NCBI GenBank assembly: GCA_025453435.1
Contig: JALOQI010000027.1
Coordinates: 1 to 6,808 of the forward strand
DNA length: 6,808 bases
Source: Candidatus Omnitrophota bacterium
GTDB taxonomy: Bacteria; Omnitrophota; Koll11; Gygaellales; Profunditerraquicolaceae
Direction: 5' to 3'
The notes below the pieces were generated by a model, which had not been told where the DNA came from, ran no database searches, and saw only the letters and a program-made list of their open reading frames with translations. How positions within the stretch are numbered: the first letter of the stretch is position 1; the number at the start of each line of letters is the position of its first letter. A program made the position numbers and the translations under genes. Below are positions 1 through 4,884 of the stretch, in pieces.

Positions 1-84
1 CTTCATTTTAGGGTTCCAGCGGGATGTTCTGTGTCCGAAGTGGACTCCGGATTCAAGCAGCTTTTTGATGAGATCTGATGGCAA
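1..84 (-). CDS. rpsB: 30S ribosomal protein S2, N-terminal fragment (3' end outside the window)
   Basis: S2 is a protein of the small ribosomal subunit, bound between the head and body of 16S rRNA and needed for S1 and mRNA docking. Reading leftward from 84, the 28 visible codons give [10 protein letters not shown], then [10 protein letters not shown], then SRWNPKMK. This matches the highly conserved S2 start (LLEAGVHFGHQTRRWNPKM), including the GVHFGH and RWNPKM signatures. The start is a TTG at 84-82. It is chosen because AAGGAGG lies just upstream, no in-frame ATG or GTG lies nearby, and the conserved block begins eight residues later. The gene runs off the left edge, so most of its roughly 230-270 residues are unseen. 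It diverges from rpmB across a 467-bp gap. Identification rests on the unmistakable N-terminus. The start codon is inferred. Confidence 0.93.
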   Translation of the reverse strand, partial: MPSDLIKKLLESGVHFGHRTSRWNPKMK

Positions 85-223
85 GGTGTTGCCTCCTTCA
101 AGTTGCCTCTACCGCACCCACCCTTGATATTAATCAGGGGCCGGACTTGCTTCGAGGCTGGATGATGCGCTTACGGGCCTTATTGCTTTTCTATTCCCAT
201 GACAGAATAAGCTAAAACCCAGT
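85..223 (-). promoter_or_regulatory. Long 5' leader of rpsB, candidate ribosomal-protein autoregulatory leader
   Basis: From the predicted transcription start (about 223) to the TTG start is roughly 139 nt of untranslated RNA, long for a ribosomal-protein gene. Just upstream of the ribosome binding site is a hairpin at 121-140: in RNA sense CCCCTGAT, loop TAAT, ATCAAGGG, with one C-A mismatch. Closer to the 5' end, TATTC can pair with GAATA across a short loop. The ribosome binding site AAGGAGG is part of a GAGGCAAC motif that occurs twice in the last 30 nt. S2 represses its own mRNA through a leader structure in some bacteria, so feedback control is plausible here. I could not match this leader to a known family by eye, and the regulatory role is inference. 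Confidence 0.4.
121..140 (-). promoter_or_regulatory. Hairpin in the rpsB leader
   Basis: The sequence cccttgatattaatcagggg forms a stem of seven pairs plus one mismatch, closed by a four-base TAAT loop. It lies about 25 nt upstream of the rpsB Shine-Dalgarno. It is not followed by a U-run in rpsB sense, so it is unlikely to be an intrinsic terminator. It may be part of a protein-binding or translation-control structure, but that is inferred. Confidence 0.4.
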
Positions 224-229
224 TCAATA

Positions 230-257
230 AGTATATCATAAAAAGCTTTTTATGCAA
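230..257 (-). promoter_or_regulatory. rpsB promoter, extended -10 sigma70 type
   Basis: On the minus strand, TTGCAT (257-252) serves as a weak -35 and TATACT (235-230) as a near-consensus -10, separated by 16 bp. A TGA triplet directly upstream of the -10 (238-236) supplies the extended -10 TGN element, which compensates for the poor -35. The predicted start is near 223. The left edge of the 47-bp repeat array lies only 9 bp upstream of the -35. Confidence 0.6.
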
Positions 258-266
258 ATATATTTG

Positions 267-392
267 TGGCGCAATACCCTGTTAGCGCCAGCCATAAGCC
301 ACAGGGCGCATGGTGGCGCAATACCCTGTTAGCGCCAGCCATAAGCCACAAGGCGCATGGTGGCGCAATACCCTGTTAGCGCCAGCCATAAG
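267..392. repeat. 47-bp tandem repeat array, 2.7 copies, each with a hairpin
   Basis: Copies start at 267, 314 and 361 with an exact 47-bp period. The third stops after 32 bp. The two complete copies differ only at 304 (G) versus 351 (A), and the first 32 bp are identical in all three. Each copy carries the inverted repeat TGGCGC / GCGCCA (267-272 with 285-290, 314-319 with 332-337, 361-366 with 379-384) around a 12-nt loop, AATACCCTGTTA. In copies 2 and 3 the stem can be extended by ATGG / CCAT with one bulged base. An alternative stem, GCCAC / GTGGC, spans the copy junctions. The array lies between the predicted rpsB and rpmB -35 elements, so neither transcript should include it. It resembles REP/BIME-type extragenic palindromes in general form only; the family is unknown to me. 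Confidence 0.9.
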
Positions 393-464
393 AGCCTTAA
401 TTATACGTATTTTAATTATTTTTGCAAGATTTATTTGAATATTTCAAGCCTTGAGTGATTCTGC
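393..464. other. AT-rich spacer upstream of the rpmB promoter
   Basis: This strongly AT-rich stretch separates the repeat array from the rpmB -35. It contains the palindrome ATACGTAT (403-410) and the interrupted inverted repeat TTGAA-TAT-TTCAA (435-447), about 18 bp upstream of the -35. A-tract and AT-rich DNA at this position often acts as an UP element for the RNA polymerase alpha subunit. That role, and any operator role for the inverted repeat, are inferences. No reading frame is visible. Confidence 0.35.
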
Positions 465-492
465 TTGACAAAGCCCTAATTTTGCGTATACT
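465..492 (+). promoter_or_regulatory. rpmB promoter, sigma70 type
   Basis: A perfect consensus -35, TTGACA (465-470), is followed after 16 bp by the near-consensus -10 TATACT (487-492). The predicted start is near 499, giving a leader of about 53 nt. With the AT-rich DNA upstream, this looks like a strong promoter, as expected for a ribosomal-protein gene. It points away from the rpsB promoter, about 208 bp distant between the -35 boxes. Confidence 0.75.
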
Positions 493-539
493 TAAAGCCT
501 GCGCTTAAAATCGACTGATAAATAACTTTAATAACATTC

Positions 540-545
540 AAGGAG
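540..545 (+). promoter_or_regulatory. rpmB ribosome binding site
   Basis: AAGGAG lies 6 bp upstream of the rpmB ATG at 552, a near-ideal Shine-Dalgarno that fixes the start codon. Confidence 0.85.
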
Positions 546-551
546 TATTAT

Positions 552-782
552 ATGTTCAAAAAATGCGCTTTGTGCGGCAAAGGGCCGCAATCCGGCAAGA
601 GTGTTGTGCGAAAAGGTCTTTTAAAGAAAAAAGGCGGCACGGGCAGCAAAATAGTCAGGTGGACCAAACGCAAGTTCCTCCCTAACCTGCATAAAATGCG
701 CATCGTTGTCGAGGGAAAAACTGATAAAGCCTGGATCTGCGCTAAATGCATCAAAAAGGGAAATTTCAAAAAGGCTGCGTAA
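552..782 (+). CDS. rpmB: 50S ribosomal protein L28, four-cysteine form
   Basis: L28 is a small basic protein of the large ribosomal subunit that binds 23S rRNA. The 76-residue product has the family start CALCGKGPQSGKSV (residues 5-18) and the central signature TKRKFLPNLHKMRI (38-51). It carries two CxxC pairs, C5/C8 and C63/C66 (ICAKC), the zinc-binding form of L28. A glycine- and lysine-rich insert, KKKGGTGSK (25-33), precedes the signature; longer L28 variants of several deep-branching phyla have a similar insert, whereas E. coli L28 does not. Length is normal and the protein is strongly basic. It is transcribed alone from its own promoter. Its TAA is 2 bp from the recJ stop on the other strand, and no terminator is visible between them. 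Identification is very secure. Confidence 0.96.
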   Translation: MFKKCALCGKGPQSGKSVVRKGLLKKKGGTGSKIVRWTKRKFLPNLHKMRIVVEGKTDKAWICAKCIKKGNFKKAA

Positions 783-784
783 GC

Positions 785-2473
785 TTATAATAAAATTTCT
801 TCGACTTCCAGTATCGTTGAATCCTCGCCCAACCAGCTGTCAATCCGCGGGTTATAAACCAGATCAAAAGAATCTGCGCCGCAAAGCCTTTCCAGCATAT
901 TCTTCATGCCGAAACCTATTGCCTGATGGGTGATATTCCCGTCAGTGACCCAGAATTTCAATGTATCCCTGCCCAATACCCTTGGCCGGCCTTTTAATCT
1001 GAGGCTTTTGGTGATAAAAAGCGGCTTGGGGTTGCCTTCTCCGTAAGGAGCCATATCCTCTAATTCTCTCAGAAGCTTTTCATTTATATCTTTTAATCCC
1101 AGCTCCATATCCACCGAAATCGAAGGAAGCAGGTCTTCCAATACAAGGCTGTGCATTGCGTATTTGTTCATTCTTGCCTTGAATTCCAGGATATTATCTC
1201 TTTGTATGACCATGCCTATTGCATGCTGATGGCCTCCAAAATTATCTAAAAGGTCACGGCAGGACGCCAGGCCGTCAAAAAGGCTGAAATTGCCGATCGA
1301 ACGGCCTGAACCCCTGCAAAAATCGTCATTGATAGAAATAAGTATGACAGGCCTGTTGAATCTATCGGCTAGTTTCGAAGCCACAATACCCAGAACGCCC
1401 AAATGCCAGCCCTCTTTTGCTACGACAATTATTTTATGCTCCCGGAAATTTATCTGGCTGTTTATAAGGTCGATCGCTTCGGCGATTATCGAGCTTTCGA
1501 CCTTCTGGCGGCTGCGGTTGAAACGTTCAAGCTCTCCGGCAAGGTCCTTTGCCTGCGCGGCGTGAACGCTCGAAAGCAGGTTGAACGCCACTTCAGCGCT
1601 GTCCATGCGTCCGCTTGCGTTTATGCGGGGGCCGAGTATGAAACTTACCGAATCGGGCCGCATGCTCTTATTGCCGATGCCGCTCGATTCGATCAAGGTG
1701 CGAAGTCCGACGCGTTGAGTCGAAGCTATACGCAAAAGCCCTTCTTTTGCAATGACCCTGTTCTCTCCCGTCAATGGCACTGAATCGGCTATAGTCCCCA
1801 AAGACACCAGATCCAGGTCTTTTTCAAGCATCGAACCTGTTAATGCCTGACAAAGCTTGTAAGCTACTCCGACCCCTGCCAGGTCCCTGTACGGATACCC
1901 GGAACCGGGCCATTTAGGATTTATGACGGCATTGGCGGATGAAGGCGCTTTCGGATCAGCCGGCTCATGATGGTCGGTTATTATCACGTCGATGCCGAGT
2001 GCGCGCAGATGGGCAATCTGGGCGTCGCTGTTGGTGCCGCAGTCAGCGGTTATAAAAAGCTTAGCGTCTTTTTCTTTCGCACGGCCGGGTATAGTCTTAT
2101 GCAGGCCGTAACCTTCTTTGAGCCTGTGGGGTATATGGTGGTCTACAAGAGCGCCCATTCCGGCAAGCGTGTTTTTCAACACGGAAAGCGCGGTTATCCC
2201 GTCCACGTCATAGTCGCCGTGCAAAAGGATCCTGTGTTTGTTCTTGATCGCATCTTTTATGAGTTTTACTGCGGCGGGCATTGCGTTGAATGCAAACGGA
2301 TCATGTAAATGCGAAAGCTTCACATGCAAGAATCTGTCAGCCTCTTGGGCTGTTTTTATGCCTCTGTTAATAAGGACCGCTGCCAGGACCTCGGAAATAT
2401 CCAGCTCTTTTGCGAGGGATTTTCTATGTTGGGCCGGACCCGCGGGGGTATTGAGAACCTTGTGTGCGTTCAT
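785..2473 (-). CDS. recJ: Single-stranded-DNA-specific 5'-3' exonuclease RecJ
   Basis: RecJ degrades single-stranded DNA 5' to 3' in RecF-pathway recombination, mismatch repair and fork processing. The 562 residues show the DHH-family order: metal-binding DYDVDG (87-92), ITADCGT (about 141), ITDHHE with the DHH triplet (167-169), and LVSLGTIADSVPL (about 222-234). GPRINASGR (281-289) follows. The DHHA1 half has GWHLGVLGIVASKLADR (about 355-371) and the GGHQHAIG glycine motif (413-420). A C-terminal OB-fold region contains PYGEGNPKPLF (476-486). All catalytic motifs are intact, and length matches the roughly 560-580-residue family. The start is uncertain. The ATG at 2473 begins where homologues begin and lies 28 bp after argS but has no clear Shine-Dalgarno. 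A TTG at 2530 with GGAG upstream would add 19 residues and overlap argS by 29 bp. It is last in the rsfS-argS-recJ run. Confidence 0.95.
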   Translation of the reverse strand: MNAHKVLNTPAGPAQHRKSLAKELDISEVLAAVLINRGIKTAQEADRFLHVKLSHLHDPFAFNAMPAAVKLIKDAIKNKHRILLHGDYDVDGITALSVLKNTLAGMGALVDHHIPHRLKEGYGLHKTIPGRAKEKDAKLFITADCGTNSDAQIAHLRALGIDVIITDHHEPADPKAPSSANAVINPKWPGSGYPYRDLAGVGVAYKLCQALTGSMLEKDLDLVSLGTIADSVPLTGENRVIAKEGLLRIASTQRVGLRTLIESSGIGNKSMRPDSVSFILGPRINASGRMDSAEVAFNLLSSVHAAQAKDLAGELERFNRSRQKVESSIIAEAIDLINSQINFREHKIIVVAKEGWHLGVLGIVASKLADRFNRPVILISINDDFCRGSGRSIGNFSLFDGLASCRDLLDNFGGHQHAIGMVIQRDNILEFKARMNKYAMHSLVLEDLLPSISVDMELGLKDINEKLLRELEDMAPYGEGNPKPLFITKSLRLKGRPRVLGRDTLKFWVTDGNITHQAIGFGMKNMLERLCGADSFDLVYNPRIDSWLGEDSTILEVEEILL

Positions 2474-2501
2474 AATAGGAAAGAAATGCGCGAGGTTAAT
2501 T

Positions 2502-4139
2502 TTACATCTGTTCGGGAGCGGAAACTCCAAGAAGCTCCAGGCCCTTTGCGAGCACTGTTTTTGCCGCGTAAATGAGGCAGATCCTGGCCTGCGTGCGATC
2601 TTTTTCCTGTCCGAGCACGCGATGGCGGTCGTAGAATTTATGGAATACCTCTGCGGTTTCCTGGAGATATACCGTCATCATATACGGATCGAGAGTGCCC
2701 AGGCACACTTTGAGAATATAGGAAAACTGCCATAATTTCTTAATAAGGTCCATCTCTTCTTTTTCCGCCATAGCATAATTCTGCGGAAAAACCGGCGCCG
2801 CGCTGACTTCTGCCTGGCGCAGTATACTGCAGATGCGCGCGTGCGCATACTGGACATAATAGACCGGGTTTTCGGGCGTCTGTTTTTTGGCAACCTCCAG
2901 ATCGAAATTCAGATGGCTGGATGTCCTGCGCATCAAAAAGAAATACCTGGCGGCGTCAACGCCGACTTCGTCCAGAACTTCGCGCAGGGTTATATACTGT
3001 CCGCTGCGCGTGGACATTTCTATTGCTTTGCCGTCCCGGAAAATGGACGCAAGCTGGACTATTACTACAGAAAGCGAATCAGCGGGATGCCCCAGCGCCA
3101 TCACAGCTGCCTTAAGCCGGGCGATATAACCGTGGTGGTCAGGCCCCCACAGATTGATCAGGCGGGTAAAACCCCTTTCAAATTTATCCTTGTGATAAGC
3201 GATATCAGGGGCCAGATAAGTGAACGACCCGTCTGATTTAATGACCACGCGGTCTTTATCGTCTTTGAAATCAGTCGACCTTAACCATGAAGCGCCGTCT
3301 TTGTCGTATATGAAGCCCGACTTGCGCAAGCTGTCAAGAGCAGCCTGCTGTTTGCCGCTCTCGCGCAGGCTCTTCTGGCTGTACCAGCAGTCAAAACGAA
3401 CGCGAAAATCCTCAAGCTCTTTTTTGATTATATCCAGGATATAATTGCCGCTGTACTGGGCGAAATCCGTGACTTTTATATTTTTGTCTTTGATCTCCCT
3501 GGCCATGTCGGTTATATAAGAGCCCTGATAATAATTCTCAAGGAACTCCGCGCTTTCGCCGTTTATCTGCTTTAAACGCGCTTCCACTGACTTACCCAGG
3601 GTATTGATCTGATTACCCTCGTCATTAAGATAATATTCTTTTCGGGCATCAAAGCCAAGATAATCCAGGATATTGGCCAGCGCATCCCCTACTACAGCCT
3701 GACGGGCATGAGCTACTGACAAAGGGCCCGTAGGGTTTGCGCTTACAAACTCAACCAGAATTTTTTCGCCGTTTCCCTGCTTTGACCGGCCGACCTCGCT
3801 TCCCAGAGAAATAATATCCGCAAGAACTTCATGAAAATATGCGTCCGCAAGATAAACGTTGATAAAACCGGCGCCTTCGGCCTTGATGGAACTGACATAC
3901 GGTCTAGCCGGGCTTTTTTCCAGAAGCTTATTGACGGATTCTGCGATGCGGCTGGCCACTTTAATGGGCGGCTGCTTTGTAAGAGAGCCAAGCCTAAGGG
4001 CGATATTGTTTGAAATATCGCCAAACTGGGAAGCAAGAGACCATTCAAGACTTAAGTCAGCAGCCTCGCTTTGCAATCCGGCGTCTTTAATGCCTTCGGC
4101 AAGAAGTTCTGTAAGTGAATCTTGTATAGATATTCGCAT
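2502..4139 (-). CDS. argS: Arginyl-tRNA synthetase (class I)
   Basis: ArgRS charges tRNA-Arg with arginine in the cytoplasm. The 545-residue protein has the full ArgRS layout. An N-terminal tRNA-recognition (Add-1) domain covers about 1-95 (FGDISNNIALRL near 39-50). The Rossmann core starts with VEFVSANPTGPL (129-140) and includes YLNDEGNQ (170-177), the SDGSFTYLAPDIAYHKDKF region (302-320) and GPDHHGY (332-338). The loop MSTRSG (375-380) replaces KMSKS, as in many ArgRSs. The C-terminal DALR anticodon-binding domain starts around YYVQYAHARICSILRQ (427-442). The HIGH signature is SVAH (141-144), so its first His and its Gly are replaced. Length is close to the usual 550-590. The ATG at 4139 is the only sensible start but has no good Shine-Dalgarno. 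It follows rsfS after 19 bp and probably shares its transcript. Confidence 0.96.
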   Translation of the reverse strand: MRISIQDSLTELLAEGIKDAGLQSEAADLSLEWSLASQFGDISNNIALRLGSLTKQPPIKVASRIAESVNKLLEKSPARPYVSSIKAEGAGFINVYLADAYFHEVLADIISLGSEVGRSKQGNGEKILVEFVSANPTGPLSVAHARQAVVGDALANILDYLGFDARKEYYLNDEGNQINTLGKSVEARLKQINGESAEFLENYYQGSYITDMAREIKDKNIKVTDFAQYSGNYILDIIKKELEDFRVRFDCWYSQKSLRESGKQQAALDSLRKSGFIYDKDGASWLRSTDFKDDKDRVVIKSDGSFTYLAPDIAYHKDKFERGFTRLINLWGPDHHGYIARLKAAVMALGHPADSLSVVIVQLASIFRDGKAIEMSTRSGQYITLREVLDEVGVDAARYFFLMRRTSSHLNFDLEVAKKQTPENPVYYVQYAHARICSILRQAEVSAAPVFPQNYAMAEKEEMDLIKKLWQFSYILKVCLGTLDPYMMTVYLQETAEVFHKFYDRHRVLGQEKDRTQARICLIYAAKTVLAKGLELLGVSAPEQM

Positions 4140-4158
4140 GAATAAAGTATTATTAAGT

Positions 4159-4530
4159 TTACTTTTCAGCCTTGAGCTTCTGAGATTTCAGCCTCAGCCG
4201 CTTTGCGTCTGACCAGAGATGTTCCAGGTCGTAAAACGCCCTTATGGGCTCATGGAACAGATGCACGACAACGGAAGAATAATCAAGCACGACCCAGCCG
4301 GAAGCGTCATTCGCGGGCACCTGGGAAAGCGGCTTGACGCCTTCTTTTTCCATCCGGTGGCTTATTGCGTCCGCAAGAGCGTTTACCTGGCGCAAAGAAG
4401 TGCCGCTTGCGATAACGAAATACTCGCAAAAATTACAAACATCGCGCATGTCCAGGACCATGACCTTTAATGCTTTTTTATCCCTGGCTGTATCCGCTAT
4501 TGAAAGCGCGCGTTTTTTTGTGTCTATCAA
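4159..4530 (-). CDS. rsfS: Ribosomal silencing factor RsfS (Iojap/YbeB family)
   Basis: RsfS binds ribosomal protein L14 on the 50S subunit, blocks joining with the 30S, and so lowers translation during starvation or stationary phase. The 123-residue product carries the family hallmarks: KALKVMVLDMRDV (19-31), CEYFVIASGTSLRQVNALADAI (35-56), and the signature segments SGWVVLDYSSVVVHLFH (77-93) and FYDLEHLWSDA (99-109). A lysine-rich tail ends the protein. The chosen start is the TTG at 4530, because the purine run AGAGGGGG lies 7-8 bp upstream. A TTG at 4554 would add eight residues, but that extension would include this putative ribosome binding site and matches nothing in the family. Length fits the usual 105-130 residues. 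The stop lies 19 bp before argS, suggesting co-transcription. Function is secure, the start less so. Confidence 0.93.
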   Translation of the reverse strand: MIDTKKRALSIADTARDKKALKVMVLDMRDVCNFCEYFVIASGTSLRQVNALADAISHRMEKEGVKPLSQVPANDASGWVVLDYSSVVVHLFHEPIRAFYDLEHLWSDAKRLRLKSQKLKAEK

Positions 4531-4537
4531 AGCCCTG

Positions 4538-4545
4538 CCCCCTCT
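4538..4545 (-). promoter_or_regulatory. Probable rsfS ribosome binding site
   Basis: In minus-strand sense AGAGGGGG lies 7 bp upstream of the TTG at 4530. It is the only purine-rich Shine-Dalgarno-like run near the candidate starts, and it decides in favour of 4530 over the TTG at 4554. Confidence 0.5.
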
Positions 4546-4558
4546 TTTTAACAAGCAA

Positions 4559-4590
4559 ACCCCGTCAGGCCTTAGAATCCCGAACGGGGT
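4559..4590 (-). terminator. Hairpin between the DUF5679 gene and rsfS, possible terminator or attenuator
   Basis: A perfect 7-bp GC-rich stem, ACCCCGT / ACGGGGT (4590-4584 with 4565-4559 in minus-strand sense), encloses an 18-nt loop. It is followed by TTGCTTGTT, a T-rich but imperfect tail. It lies 46 bp after the DUF5679 stop and about 28 bp before rsfS. It could end the short DUF5679 transcript, partly attenuate readthrough into rsfS-argS-recJ, or be a leader structure. No convincing promoter lies between the hairpin and rsfS, so complete termination here would leave rsfS without an evident promoter; partial readthrough is more likely. Confidence 0.45.
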
Positions 4591-4636
4591 CCGCTTTGTT
4601 AGCTTAGATCGCGTTGATCGACTTGCCCTATTAAGA

Positions 4637-4786
4637 CTATTTTTTCCCCAGGATCTTGTACATACCGGTTCCGCACGCCGGGCATTTGCCCTTTACGGCT
4701 GCGCGGCCGTTCTTCATGGTAACCTTCTGCTCGTCCTTCATATCCTGCTTTGCTTTGCACTTTACGCAATAACCTTTTTCTGCCAT
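4637..4786 (-). CDS. DUF5679 family small zinc-ribbon protein
   Basis: This 49-residue protein has two knuckles, CVKC (7-10) and CPAC (35-38), expected to bind one zinc ion. Between them are the conserved stretches KQDMKDEQKVTMKNGRAA (13-30) and VKGKCPACGTGMYKI (31-45). The spacing and the NGRxAxKGxCPxCGTxM core are those I recall for DUF5679, small uncharacterised zinc ribbons found in many bacteria and archaea, sometimes as part of larger proteins. No biochemical function is established to my knowledge; nucleic-acid or protein binding would be a guess. The start is set by AGGAGG 6 bp upstream of the ATG at 4786. An in-frame extension to 4825 would swallow that site and is rejected. It has its own promoter at 4851-4879 and a hairpin 46 bp downstream, suggesting it can be transcribed as a small separate unit. 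Confidence 0.85.
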   Translation of the reverse strand: MAEKGYCVKCKAKQDMKDEQKVTMKNGRAAVKGKCPACGTGMYKILGKK

Positions 4787-4792
4787 TTCCTT

Positions 4793-4798
4793 CCTCCT
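4793..4798 (-). promoter_or_regulatory. Strong ribosome binding site of the DUF5679 gene
   Basis: AGGAGG, a full anti-Shine-Dalgarno match within TAAGGAGG, lies 6 bp upstream of the ATG at 4786. It fixes that start over the longer in-frame alternative at 4825. Confidence 0.85.
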
Positions 4799-4850
4799 TA
4801 AGTTGCTTTCCGAAAAAGCCGACAAAATCGAACTTAGCTACATTAGGGTT

Positions 4851-4879
4851 ATACTATCACAGTTCAAATTGGCTGTCAA
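4851..4879 (-). promoter_or_regulatory. Promoter for the DUF5679 gene (and probably rsfS-argS-recJ)
   Basis: Minus-strand consensus -35 TTGACA (4879-4874), a 17-bp spacer and -10 TAGTAT (4856-4851), preceded by TGA (4859-4857) as an extended -10. The -35 starts 5 bp after the stop codon of the upstream CNNM gene. The predicted start near 4844 gives a leader of about 58 nt. This is the only convincing promoter inside the minus-strand gene run, and so the likeliest source of transcription for the four genes downstream of it. Confidence 0.65.
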
Positions 4880-4884
4880 GAAAC

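Noticed and set aside
275..284. Partial resemblance of the repeat loop (complement TAACAGGGTA) to the I-SceI homing-endonuclease site
   Set aside because: Only about ten of 18 bases agree and no homing endonuclease or intron is nearby; chance similarity.
267..392. CRISPR-like array (32-bp repeats with 15-bp spacers)
   Set aside because: The 'spacers' are nearly identical (one base different), so the true period is 47 bp; no cas genes are present and the spacing is too short for CRISPR spacers.
1403..1783. 126-codon plus-strand frame inside recJ
   Set aside because: It lies antisense to the conserved RecJ core and has no ribosome binding site or recognisable motif.
3743..4048. 101-codon minus-strand frame within argS
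   Set aside because: It is a frame-shifted shadow of the ArgRS N-terminal region, which is intact in its own frame.
4555..4636. Possible tRNA in the gap between the DUF5679 gene and rsfS
   Set aside because: There is a 7-bp stem and a GTTCGGGATTC string that recalls a T-arm, but no matching acceptor stem, anticodon arm or D-arm can be assembled.
4637..4825. 62-residue form of the DUF5679 protein starting at 4825
   Set aside because: The extra 13 residues overlap the perfect AGGAGG site that serves the ATG at 4786, and the family begins at that ATG.
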